Source of the DNA: Dimorphilus gyrociliatus
Taxonomy: Eukaryota > Annelida > Polychaeta > Dinophilidae
Direction of reading: 5' to 3'
DNA: 64,000 nt
Assembly: GCA_904063045.1 (NCBI GenBank)
Contig: CAJFCJ010000001.1
Coordinates: forward strand, 2,921,501 to 2,985,500
Under the pieces are notes generated by a model, which saw only the letters and a program-made list of their open reading frames with translations, was not told the origin of the DNA and made no database searches. Position numbers and translations under genes: made by a program. Below, piece by piece: positions 42,079-52,137 of this stretch (the stretch's first letter is position 1; each line of letters opens with the position of its first letter).

Positions 42079-42342
42079 ATGAAGAGAGATATCATCTTGA
42101 CTCTTGCTCTATTGGTCTGCTTGTGCAGTCATTTGAAAGCAGATTACGAAGAAAATGAAGTTAACAAGAGGACCTTGTTCTACAATGGTCTCCCTTTTTA
42201 TTTCTATGGAGAAAATAAGCGCGTACCATTCTTCAAAAAATGGGCTCGTGGTCCTTTGATGAAGCTACCCTCCTACTCTCATCTACCAAAGCATAAACAA
42301 CCTACTAACAATAAAAGTATTCCAAGATACGGAAAAAAGTAA
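42079..42342 (+). CDS. Candidate amidated neuropeptide precursor, 87 aa
   Basis: I chose the ATG at 42079 because it gives a strong signal peptide (MKRDIILTLALLVCLCSHLKA) and follows a good splice acceptor; in-frame codons upstream to 41989 are then non-coding. After the signal sequence lie a short acidic spacer, a KR site (30-31), a 15-residue aromatic peptide TLFYNGLPFYFYGEN, a second KR site (47-48), and a basic C-terminal segment starting VPFFKKWARGPLM and ending SIPRYGKK. Gly-Lys-Lys at the very end is the standard signal for C-terminal amidation, giving an Arg-Tyr-amide end. The layout is that of a secreted peptide hormone. I cannot match it to a named family; the RYamide end is reminiscent of NPF/RYamide/luqin peptides but the rest is not. 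Confidence 0.65.
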   Translation: MKRDIILTLALLVCLCSHLKADYEENEVNKRTLFYNGLPFYFYGENKRVPFFKKWARGPLMKLPSYSHLPKHKQPTNNKSIPRYGKK

Positions 42343-42598
42343 TCTACCTAACAATAAAAAGAAAGAAAAAGTAACATAACAAGGAGACTAAAGAGACGCA
42401 AGAACTTTCAATCTGTTGTCTATATAGGCTAAATTTTATTATGTATAGTCTTTTCTTTTTCAAATTGCATATACTGCAACTTAAAGAAATAATGAAATGA
42501 CTATTTTCAAGCTAATTAATATAATACAGATGTTTTCAACAAAATTAAGAAGTATTCGTTACGAGCTTGTTATATATAGATTGATATGGGGTCTACAC

Positions 42599-42629
<31 letters not shown>

Positions 42630-43835
42630 ATCCTTCTCAAGCTCCTCACTCTCCTCACTCTCTCCTCCTTTAAGAAATATGATAAAAGAATGTTATATAA
42701 AAATGTGTAATATTTTCAATTGTCTAATTTACCGTTTTTTCGAAACGTTTGCACACTTCACTCAACGTTAAACGCTTTTTTCAGCTCTTTTTGACGTCAA
42801 GAGTACGCTAAGCCTATAAAAACTGTAAAAATTGAGTAGGCTAAACCTGCAGGAATGAAAGATATTTCGTAAAAAAAAAAGGAACTTACACTTTTTGTTA
42901 TGCTTTTAACAACTCGACAAAATAGGGAACAATTAGCAGACAAGAAATTCAACTTTTTAAGTTTTTCTCTTTTAGATGTCAATTGTTTCTTTCAATAGTT
43001 TCCTCTTTGTTTCTCCCCCCCCCCCCGCTCTCCCTCCCCTTCCACTCACTTCCCTTTTCATTTGTTCTCTACCAAATTCAATAATGTTCCACCTGGGAGT
43101 GAACGTATTTCAATTTAAAGTTTATAGCAATATCTATAATATATAAATTAATAAATAGCTATAATATGTTAACATACTTATAAAAGTGTTAAGGAGTGTA
43201 CACAACATACATTGGAATTTTTTCTATCTTATATTCTTTTCTGTACTGCTTATCAGATTTCTTTGGAATATGATATTTTAATTTGCTTACTATTGGTCAA
43301 TTTACTTTTAAAATGACCCTTAAAATGTCATAAAGTCTTTCTTTATTATAATTTTAATGTCTTTTCTTGTAATTAATTTTCATATTAATTTTTATTAATG
43401 ATATATTTTATTTAGGATAGAATTCCATCTCTCTTCTCTTTCGTAGAAGAGGAAAAGGGAAGAAAAGAAAGGTCGAACGAATAAGTACGAAACGTCATAA
43501 ATCTTATTAACTTAACATATAACTAATAATTACAGTGCAGATAAGTAGACTTGATTATATTTACTTTTTTTGACTGCAACTTCCGGTTTCATTTGATAGT
43601 TTCTTTTTCTTATATTTTATTGAATGGTTTTCTCAATAAAAGATCTTTTTTACTATCTTTTGTTATATTTCCTCATTACAATTTTCTCTTCGTTTTTCAC
43701 TCAATCTTTACGTTCAGATATCGCGCCTCTTTCTCTCCCATTTCGTAATCAAGTTCAAGGTCAATATGGCGGTTATATGTAAATAGTAGATTCCTTGTAG
43801 TAAAATTGAAGAGTTTTTTATTTTTTTGACACATA
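42343..43835. other. Spacer with CT and poly-C tracts
   Basis: 1.5 kb with a CT-rich microsatellite at 42599-42630 and a run of twelve C at 43015-43026. No gene is seen. Confidence 0.5.
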
Positions 43836-44955
43836 ATGACAGCCGTCAATCTACCACATGAAGTTCTATTATCTATATTCCAGTATCTAGAAGTTGAGGA
43901 TTTATGCAGATTATCTCGGTATGTTTTGATTCCATTAGAAATGTAAATTATTTATTGATTGATAGTGTAAGGCTATTTCAGAGTATGTAAGCTGTGGAAG
44001 AAAGTATCCAATGATAGGAGTCTATGGAAAGTGGTAACTTTAAAAAAAGAATTAAAAGTAGGTCCGCTTAAAAAGCTCCTATATCATCATGCTGCTACCG
44101 ATGCTTTACAAAGATTAGAGATTAAAGGACCACTCAAGCTACGTATATATCCTAAAGGTTCTGCAATAACTGATAAATGTATTGAATTATTGAATGAGAG
44201 ATGTCCGAACTTGACAACACTGGTGTTAGAATCGTATAATTTAGAACAAATTAGCCATTTACCTAAAAATCTCAAACACTTAGCTCTGGTAAAGTGCAGT
44301 ACACCTTTAGATGGATTTGCTGGACATTTAGTACACAAATTTTCAGAATTAAAGTCACTAGATTTAACAAATTCAACAAAAGTTGGTTCAAAAGATTTAA
44401 CCAGCTTAAGTAGTTATACATCAATTACTCAGCTGAGTTTAGATGGATGCTATAGAATATCTGCTTCATTTCTACAAGCATATCTTACTTTGGAATTTCT
44501 ATCTCAGCTCGAAAAGTAATAAATCTACATATTAATTATATTCTAATTAATGCCATTCTTTATATATCACTTTTATTTTTTTAAGATTATCAATTGTTGG
44601 AATAACTATGAATGATGCTGATGCCCTCATTAATGTCCTTTCATCTCCTAAAATGAGTATGCTTAAAGTTTTACGTACTTGTGAAATGATGTCATGGGAA
44701 TATTTACCAATAAATTTACAAGCTCTAATTGTTATTGGAAGTAAAGAGGATTCAAGAATTACTTTAGAATCGACTTTTTACCTTGAGAAAGGATTAATAA
44801 AATTAAAAAATTTGAAGCTCTTAAAGTTCAATAAGTTGACTATTAAAGAACCGGAGAGAATAAAACACCTCTTACCAAGGAACTGTTTAATGACTTTTGA
44901 AGATGATTCCAAATTTACGCCTATATTTGATCTTTACAACAACTTATTAATATAG
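43836..44955 (+). CDS. FBXL12-like F-box/LRR protein, copy 1, 328 aa
   Basis: Probable SCF ligase substrate receptor. Three exons: 43836-43918 (83 nt), 43982-44515 and 44586-44955 (370 nt). The F-box opens the protein (NLPHEVLLSIFQYLEVEDLCRLSRVCKLWKKVSNDRSLW). LRRs follow, with CPNLTTLVLES, LPKNLKHLALVKC and ITQLSLDGCYRISASF. Organisation and length match animal FBXL12 (about 326 aa), including the LWxxV after the F-box. It forms a head-to-tail tandem pair with the gene at 45781. Confidence 0.85.
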
Positions 44956-45780
44956 TTGTTATAGAAAGCACTTTTCCCACAGTACAACATTGTCTTCAGG
45001 TAGATGTAGCATAGTAGGCTTAGGTAAGATATTAAATGTCCCATTTCTTACTTTTGTATATATTAGATATATAAATATATATACAATATGTATGTTTTTA
45101 CTTAATAAACAAGTCGTTTCTTACCATATTTTTATCTCTTAATATTTAATAAACAATAAGAAATACTAGATATTATATCTGCTATATTTACAAGATTTTT
45201 AAAACAAAGAGTAAGGTGTTTTTTTAAAAAAAAACAGAATAAAAGAGTAATAATCATTATTCAACTATACAAGGCGGTTAGAAAGGATGAACATGTTTAG
45301 TTTCATATACAAGTATATATGTATAAATCTAAATATTCATAAACTATTTAAATAACAATCTGTTACTATCACTGCAAATGACTAATACGTATGTAAGTCT
45401 ATCTCATCTTTAATAGCAAAAGACCTGTTAATCGTTAAATATAACCTAAAAAACAATCATATTATTGTCAATATTGTGTAACACAAAAAGGTAGATTTTG
45501 CTTGTAAAGAAACAAACAAATAAGGCAAACATAGTAGGTTGTCGTCTATTTATATCCCTTTAAACAGAGAATGTTTAAAAGTTTTCCTTTTGTTTCTTTT
45601 ATGAGTTAATATCATTGAAAAGAAGAGTTCAGGTATTGAATAGAAAGTTCAGAATATAAGTAGGGGTACCATGTATATATTATATATATAATACAGTATA
45701 TACAGTATACAGTATGTATCTGCAACAGGTGTTGGATTCCTTTAATAAATAAATTGTTTTATTTTGGTACGAATAACAAA
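44956..45780. other. Spacer between the FBXL12-like tandem copies
   Basis: 825 bp, AT-rich, with short palindromic TA tracts near 45670-45720 that resemble a core-promoter region for copy 2. No gene is seen. Confidence 0.45.
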
Positions 45781-47019
45781 ATGAGCTTTAGTGATCTATC
45801 CGAAGAGATTCTTATTCGAATATTTCTATATTTAGATACGGACGATTTAGGAAGACTTTGCAGGTATAATAAATAAAAATTATTTGTCTTTTTCTGCTCA
45901 TCTACCCATCCCCTCTCTGCCCTTTTCTTTCAGAGTTAATCAGTTATGGTATAGAATTCTAAATGATCCTATCTTGTGGCGTAGAAAATTTATTCATCTA
46001 AAAAAGCGCTTGAAACACGGAGCCCTAGAAAAATTCTTATATTATAAAGGCATAACAAAATATTTAGAAAAACTATGGATTAAGGGAAAAGCGCCGACTG
46101 CGTTTATTGGAGAAATTCCGTCTCCATTACCGCCTTATATGGTCTATAGTAGATCTTCCAGAATAACTGAGAAGTCTTTAGAACTCTTAACGTTAGTTTA
46201 AAATAGTTTTCCATTAAAGATAATCATTAATTTTATATTAACAATTTGCTGTTTAAGTGAAAGATGTGAGAATTTTACAACTTTAATTTTAGAATGGTTT
46301 AATTTGAGCAACGTTCCTGGGAACGTTTTACCAAGATCTCTAAGAAAGTTAGCCTTAATTGGCTGTTGTACAACGGATGGTTTTCCAAATCAATTTGTTA
46401 TTGATGCTTTGAGGCATCTTCCTCATTTGGAATCATTTGATCTAAATGGATGGAATAAATTAACGAGAAATGATTTACTTGTTATCTTTAATAGTAGAAA
46501 ATTAAAGGATCTAAACATCGATGGATGTACGATAAGTATTCTGCCTTTGATTAAAATTCCAACTGTCGTTGAATTTCTTCTAGGATTGAGAAAGTATATC
46601 ATTAATTCCCAATTAATCATTCCTCTACAAAATATATTATCTTTCATAGACTCTCAATGATTGGCACTCAAACTTCTTTCAAAGCGCTGTCTAATGCCTT
46701 CTCTACAACGAAAATGACCGAATTACGCCTTCTTCGTATAGACGAACGAGCGCCGTGGAAACATTTACCAAACGGATTAAAAGTTCTTATAATAAAGAAC
46801 TGTCACTACGAAATGGTAGAATTAGACTCCCTGTCAGCAATGAGAGGATTATCTAACAACGAATCATTACGATTAGTCGAATTTCTTCGTCTTCGAGTTA
46901 GAAATAGAAGAGAGATTATGTCCATTCTTCCCTCGCATTGTCAATTGAGCGTGAAGGAGTTTGGTGAAAAGACTGGCAATGCCAAACCAATTTTTGATTT
47001 ATACCAAGAATTTATCTGA
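45781..47019 (+). CDS. FBXL12-like F-box/LRR protein, copy 2, 348 aa
   Basis: Paralogue of the preceding gene. Four exons: 45781-45863 (83 nt), 45934-46191, 46258-46593 and 46650-47019 (370 nt). First and last exons have exactly the same lengths as in copy 1, while its middle exon is split here by a 66-bp intron. The F-box is DLSEEILIRIFLYLDTDDLGRLCRVNQLWYRILNDPILW. LRR-like parts are ENFTTLILEWFNLSNVPGN, SLRKLALIGC and LKDLNIDGC. It ends FDLYQEFI, against FDLYNNLLI in copy 1. It carries a Pro-rich insert (GEIPSPLPPYMVYSRSS) absent from copy 1. Probably an SCF receptor with diverged specificity. Confidence 0.85.
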
Positions 47020-47303
47020 AAAGTAAATTAAAGTCTATTTTTAAAACAAACTTAACTTTTATAATGGTCCGTTTTTGTTTTTTTGCAGACAGTAATACGA
47101 TGACAATTTAACAGAAATTGCTATATTATTATTATATTATTTAAATTTCAATCATGCCGGACATCAGTAAATTGGTTGATTTTTCAGAATTGCTCTATCA
47201 AATTTTCTAATAATTGAAAATATATATTTCTATAAATATATTCATGTTTTTAAGTTATTTCAAGCAGCAATACAGCAATAGCAACAATTTTAAAACTAAA
47301 AAA

Positions 47304-47567
47304 ATGCTTAAAACTCGCACCGTTTTTGCATTAGTCTTCTGTTTAGCAATGATTGTTCAGATTGAAGCAAGATCGCTATTGATGAAGAGATTTTTAGCTG
47401 GAATTATTGATAATGAACCATGTGGAGCATTCGGATGTTCAAGCAGTCAAGATCTAGGATCGTCACCAATGTATGGAAAGTCAAAGAAGAAGCATAAGAC
47501 TTATCACTCGAAAGTAGAAGAAGATCCTTGGGATCCTAAAAATTTCGAAACAGGTTTAGATGATTAG
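47304..47567 (+). CDS. Candidate secreted peptide precursor with a Cys pair, 87 aa
   Basis: The ATG at 47304 begins a clear signal peptide (MLKTRTVFALVFCLAMIVQIEA); in-frame codons further upstream (from 47214) would bury it and are rejected. A KR site (28-29) precedes FLAGIIDNEPCGAFGCSSS, which has two Cys four residues apart. A GKSKKKHK cluster at 58-65 could provide processing after SSPMY with amidation. The acidic C-terminus (EEDPWDPKNFETGLDD) resembles a spacer peptide. I do not recognise a family. The Cys spacing is shorter than in CCAP (five residues between Cys) or vasotocin, so those were rejected. Confidence 0.55.
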   Translation: MLKTRTVFALVFCLAMIVQIEARSLLMKRFLAGIIDNEPCGAFGCSSSQDLGSSPMYGKSKKKHKTYHSKVEEDPWDPKNFETGLDD

Positions 47568-48221
47568 ACAGTAAATTACTATTATCTACACATATATACA
47601 TATATATATATATATCTAATGTAATTATCAAACATAAGGAAACTATGAATTATGTTACGTCAACGCTTAAAATTGATGATTTGGCTTTCTTTTTGATTGC
47701 TATTTATTAAAAAATAAAAAATGAAAACTGAAATTCATATTATTGTTATAAATAAAATATATTAAACGACTTTTAATCTCTGACTAAAATTTGAAATCAT
47801 ACTTTTTATCCTCATTTGATAAACTTCATTTTTAAGTTTAATTTTGTTTGTCTACTTCGGATATGCACAAGTAATTTTACAAGGCAACTGTCGATCTAAG
47901 AGGGTAGAAGGTATACTTTTAAAATGGATAAAACTGCAATTAGGAGTTTTAGTGATATTACTCCTCAATAGAGTGGATCTTGCAAAGTGCGGAAGTAGGT
48001 TTTGATCTGATCATCATTATGTGGAAATGTATAGCAAAACTATTCAGGATAGAATAAGTCAGTTATGAATATATACTGTATATAATAAAGAAATAATAAG
48101 CTTTTTAAAGATTATATTTATGAATATTCAAATAAAATATTCAACAGCAATGTATAAACGAATACATAAACGTCTAGTATACACCTATTTCTCCCTAACC
48201 TTTAAATCATCTTTGAACAAA
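47568..48221. other. Spacer before the tRNA cluster
   Basis: AT-rich, about 650 bp, with a polyadenylation-like AATAAA context shortly after the peptide-precursor gene. No other feature is seen. Confidence 0.45.
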
Positions 48222-48295
48222 AGGCTCTGGAGGGATTCGAACCCTCGATCTCCTGTTTACTAGACAGGCGCTTTAACCAACTAAGCCACAGAGCC
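48222..48295 (-). tRNA. tRNA-Thr (anticodon AGT), copy 1
   Basis: 74-nt cloverleaf with a 7-bp acceptor stem (GGCTCTG/CAGAGCC), D-arm, anticodon loop CTAGTAA, and T-arm GGTTCGAATCC. The CCA end is not encoded. Its body is identical to the copy at 50023. Confidence 0.95.
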
Positions 48296-48418
48296 ATATG
48301 TTTATTTGTCAACTCGATAAAATTTTCTGACATGTTTTTAAGTATTTTTTATGTATTTGAATAGACATAATCTATTGATAATCTGTATTGAAAGCAGATG
48401 GTTTTGATGACTATGTAA

Positions 48419-48491
48419 GCCCGGTTAGCTCAGTCGGTAGAGCATGAGACTCTTAATCTCAGGGTCGTGGGTTCGAGCCCCACATTGGGCG
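48419..48491 (+). tRNA. tRNA-Lys (anticodon CTT), copy 1
   Basis: 73-nt cloverleaf: GCCCGGT acceptor, TAGCTCAGTCGG D-arm (A box), loop CTCTTAA, and GGTTCGAGCCC T-arm (B box). The body is identical to three further copies in the window. The 42 bp upstream (48377-48418) recur next to the copy at 49251. Confidence 0.96.
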
Positions 48492-48630
48492 ATTTATACA
48501 TTTTGGCCATTCATTTATCGCCAATGGCCTCTGATTTCTCAATGAAAAGATTCCAAAACTTTTTTTTGTTCAAAACATAAAACGAAATCCTGTTTTCGAG
48601 ATGGATTAATCTTCATAAGGTGGATGTGAA

Positions 48631-48703
48631 GGTTCCATAGTGTAGTGGTTATCACGCTCGCTTAACACGCGAGAGGTCCTGAGTTCGATCCTCAGTGGAA
48701 CCA
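48631..48703 (+). tRNA. tRNA-Val (anticodon AAC), copy 1
   Basis: 73-nt cloverleaf with acceptor GGTTCCA/TGGAACC, anticodon stem-loop CTCGC-TTAACAC-GCGAG and T-arm GAGTTCGATCCTC. The 42 bp upstream (48589-48630) recur next to the copy at 49568. Confidence 0.96.
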
Positions 48704-49250
48704 TTCATTTCTTTTTGTTGTATGCTCTATTTCAAAGAACTTTTAAAAGTGCTACTTATTATAGCAACTACAAACAGCTTGATGAGAAATTTAGTCATGT
48801 TCTTCGTTGGGTATGGGTAACTTATGGGTAAATTGAAAAATGGGGAATGGATTCCAAATGATTTGTCAAAAGGATATCTAGAATTTCTCTTCTAATTCTA
48901 TAAAATATATCAATGAGCATTAATATAGTTTAACAGATGAAAAAGCAACAGATTTAGAGAGTCAATACAGCATTATACATCATTAGAAAGTTCTAAGTTA
49001 TCTTTCAGTGAAAATACTGGATATAGATTATGAGTAATTTATCAAAGAACCAAATCATCCCCAAGCACTTTGAAGGAACTTCAAATTGGCTTTTGAAAAG
49101 TAATGAGTATGGGGAATATTTAGGCAAACTGAATTTGTTGTTTATACATGTCTTATACAAATATACTTCATTGACTAACAAGGTCTAAAACTTTTCAAAT
49201 GTTAGACAAACTCTTAAACTATAACTTTTTTGTCAAAAAAATATATAAAT
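48704..49250. other. Spacer inside the tRNA cluster
   Basis: About 550 bp, AT-rich. No extra tRNA or open frame is seen. Confidence 0.5.
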
Positions 49251-49323
49251 CGCCCAATGTGGGGCTCGAACCCACGACCCTGAGATTAAGAGTCTCATGC
49301 TCTACCGACTGAGCTAACCGGGC
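49251..49323 (-). tRNA. tRNA-Lys (anticodon CTT), copy 2
   Basis: Body identical to copy 1 but on the minus strand. It shares 42 bp of 5' flank with copy 1 (49324-49365 reverse-complements 48377-48418), which indicates a recent inverted duplication. Confidence 0.96.
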
Positions 49324-49567
49324 TTACATAGTCATCAAAACCATCTGCTTTCAATACAGATTATCCCAGATAATCCATAATGAAGCATAAAATATAAAAA
49401 TTCATATTGAAGAGGAATTTTTGATAAAATAATATAAACATTGTAGAATTAGTGAAATTGGAAAATTATTGACGATGGCTAAGAATATAATTGTAGAAGA
49501 TTGATACTGAATGACCTACTGAGAAGATTACAGGTTTAAAACGATTTAAAATAGTAAAAAAATTGAA

Positions 49568-49640
49568 TGGTTCCACTGAGGATCGAACTCAGGACCTCTC
49601 GCGTGTTAAGCGAGCGTGATAACCACTACACTATGGAACC
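49568..49640 (-). tRNA. tRNA-Val (anticodon AAC), copy 2
   Basis: Body identical to Val copy 1, on the minus strand. The 5' flank 49641-49682 reverse-complements 48589-48630, so this is also a recent inverted duplicate. Confidence 0.96.
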
Positions 49641-49812
49641 TTCACATCCACCTTATGAAGATTAATCCATCTCGAAAACAGGTTTCCATTTCTGGCGGAA
49701 AAAGTGGAATAGACATCATAGACATGAAATATTCTCAATTACTATTGAAAGCTTTTAAAAATATATCGAAGTATACGAGTAATCATGAAGAAATGATCAA
49801 AAATATCTTAAT

Positions 49813-49885
49813 CGCCCAATGTGGGGCTCGAACCCACGACCCTGAGATTAAGAGTCTCATGCTCTACCGACTGAGCTAACCGGGC
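49813..49885 (-). tRNA. tRNA-Lys (anticodon CTT), copy 3
   Basis: Body identical to the other Lys copies. The 5' flank shares only about seven bases with copies 1 and 2, so it is older or inserted separately. Confidence 0.96.
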
Positions 49886-50022
49886 TTACATAACTGTTAA
49901 AAACACTTGGTTTTCTTATAAGATTAAAATAGATCATCTATAATCTAAATAATAAAGTCTTACATAGCAAAGTTAGTTAGCAGATGACAGAAATTTTTTA
50001 CTAAAATATAAAATAAATATGT

Positions 50023-50096
50023 GGCTCTGTGGCTTAGTTGGTTAAAGCGCCTGTCTAGTAAACAGGAGATCGAGGGTTCGAATCCCTCCAGAGCCT
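50023..50096 (+). tRNA. tRNA-Thr (anticodon AGT), copy 2
   Basis: Body identical to the copy at 48222 but on the opposite strand. It is followed by a T-run (CCTTTTT), a typical RNA polymerase III terminator. Confidence 0.96.
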
Positions 50097-50273
50097 TTTT
50101 GTTTGCAAATACACAACACGTAGTTCTTGTTCCTGCAAAAATAACGCATTTAAAGATACATTTAAGAAGATGATAACTTTATTTAAAAAAGCGTATATAA
50201 CCTTCGCTGTGTAATCCTTTTTGATGATAACTCTTTATTTAGAAAATTGAAATATGCAACAAAAAGATTGGAA

Positions 50274-50298
50274 TGGTTCCACTGAGGATCGGAACCAG
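50274..50298 (-). pseudogene. Truncated tRNA-Val fragment
   Basis: About 25 bp match the 3' acceptor and T-arm of the Val(AAC) gene (tggttccactgaggatcg), then diverge after small changes in the T-loop. D-arm and anticodon arm are missing, so no tRNA can form. Confidence 0.8.
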
Positions 50299-50448
50299 AA
50301 CTGAATTACATCAGAAGTTTTTTCAAAATTGAATAAACGAATTGCTGCTAGTGATCATTATGAAAGTGTAACTGCTTTTACTATATTAAATTACTAGAAT
50401 TATTATCTTTATAATATATTTATATGATGATTAAAAAAATATATAATT

Positions 50449-50521
50449 TGGTTCCACTGAGGATCGAACTCAGGACCTCTCGCGTGTAAAGCGAGCGTGA
50501 TAACCACTACACTATGAAACC
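50449..50521 (-). tRNA. tRNA-Val (anticodon TAC), derived from the AAC copies
   Basis: 73-nt cloverleaf that differs from the Val(AAC) copies at only two positions. The anticodon loop is TTTACAC instead of TTAACAC, which turns AAC into TAC. The acceptor stem reads GGTTTCA instead of GGTTCCA, making one G-T wobble pair. The D- and T-arms are unchanged, so it should fold and stay a valine tRNA with a different decoding range. Confidence 0.88.
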
Positions 50522-51166
50522 ATCTGATATCGGCTTGATAACGTTTTTCTTGTAGTTTATTTCAAAGTCAAGAAATTTATAAATGAAGTTTTCAGAATGA
50601 TTGAAACAGTTTAGAAAATGTATATTAAACATTTAAATTGCATCAATAATAAATATTATTAGCTGAAATTATTTTATAGCCAAATGTAGATTATAGAAAT
50701 GGTAAACTTCAAGAGATATAACCCATTTTTTACATAATTCAAAGTTATAAAACATTGCTAATAAACGTTTTTTTTATAAAAAGTATAATACGTTATATAA
50801 TATAATAAAACTGTTAAAAACTAGTAAAAGAAAACTGTATGGAAATTAAACTAATAGCAAAAAAAATCTATTAAAAGGATAGATTAAGAGAGAGAGGGAA
50901 GAGAATCAGCTCTCTATTGACACTTATTTAACTTTCTTTCTATTGCGTTCATTGTATACTGTATATCTTTCTTATCGCGAAAGAATGGAATATTCTCTAC
51001 AGTATATACAGTATATATATAACAGAAATACTTTAGATCTAAATAAAAAGAAAACAATAAAATATACGTCACGTGTTTTCTATTACTGAAAAAAACTTCA
51101 TATAAAAGAATGTACCAGGTTTTTTTAGTTTAAAATTAGTTGAAATTTTAAAAAAGACTGTTGAAA
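50522..51166. other. Spacer between the tRNA cluster and the acidic protein gene
   Basis: AT-rich, 645 bp. Inverted short repeats around GTATACTGTATAT occur near 50953-51020. No gene is seen. Confidence 0.45.
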
Positions 51167-51633
51167 ATGCTTTCTTCCAAAATAATGATTTCTCTTTATG
51201 TTATTCTTTTTGGGTTGTTTGTCAGTCAGGTATATTATTTTTACTCTTTTTCTTCATTAACTAATTGTCTTTCTTCAATATTTTTATATAGCTTTCTGTG
51301 GTCGAGAGTCAATCTGATGGTCCTAACAGTACTGCAGCTGCAGAGATGATAACTACACCGAGCTCGAATACAACTTCACCGAGCTCGAATACAACTACAG
51401 AGGGCAAAACGATTGACGATAAAGAAAACGAAACAGAAAATAACAATAGCGATGAATCTGATACTGAGAAAGACAGTGAGGAAGATGAGGGTGACAACGA
51501 TGACGATGATAAGGACGACGATGATAATGATAACGATGATGGTGACAGCGATGATAATGACTCCGATGAAGACGACGATGACGATTGCGACAAGGACAAA
51601 GATGAATCAGAGGATACAGACGAAGAAAAATAA
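51167..51633 (+). CDS. Secreted highly acidic Asp/Glu-rich protein, 134 aa
   Basis: Two exons: 51167-51229 encodes the signal peptide (MLSSKIMISLYVILFGLFVSQ) and 51292-51633 the mature part; the 62-bp intron is phase 0. The mature protein starts with a Ser/Thr/Asn-rich region holding several N-glycosylation sequons (NST, NTT) and a duplicated PSSNTT unit. It then becomes an almost pure Asp/Glu/Lys/Asn tail (SDESDTEKDSEEDEGDNDD and on) with a single Cys near the end. Such chains bind calcium or cationic proteins in secretory granules, shells or adhesives. No fold or family can be assigned. Open frames antisense to it are shadows. Confidence 0.75.
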
Positions 51634-52137
51634 TACATTTTAAACTGTGACTTATTGTAACAACATTGAATAATACAATTCAAGAATAAATGCAATTATA
51701 ATAAATAGTTAATTTCATTTTTTCATAATTTCTATATTAAAATATACAGCCTTAACAGCGTTTACTATAAACCAAACAGTTGTTTGTCGTTTTTCAATAA
51801 CAGTTAATTGTTCAAGTTGTTTTCATTTAACAAAGTTATATTTATTGAGTAATACTGATAAAAACTCCATATTTATAATTACACTATTTTCAATTGAACT
51901 ATATAGTATTAATGAAAAATTTAACACTTTGTTATATTTGCCATTTTCGTTTATTGTCAATTCACAGAAAAACTTCAGTTAGGCTGAAAGATAACTCATT
52001 GACAAGATATACTTTTCAATAAAATTCTTTAATTTATATAATGTGCAATTAAGTATCATTGTTTTTAAATTGAATCTAATATATTCTTCATTATTCTATT
52101 ATCGTTTTCATTTCGTTTTCAAGTCATTTGTAAAGCC
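51634..52137. other. Convergent spacer
   Basis: 504 bp between two convergent secreted-protein genes, AT-rich, no further feature. Confidence 0.5.

Noticed and set aside
47304-47567. CCAP- or vasotocin-type peptide
   Set aside because: Four residues separate the Cys pair register here (CGAFGC, three to four between), not the spacing of CCAP or vasotocin, and the flanking residues do not match.
48222-50521. CRISPR-like array of regularly repeated 73-nt units
   Set aside because: The repeats are tRNA cloverleaves on both strands with irregular spacing in a eukaryotic genome.
51309-51695. Ser/Leu-rich antisense frame
   Set aside because: It is the mirror image of the Asp/Glu-rich coding exon; the plus strand has the signal peptide and splice sites.
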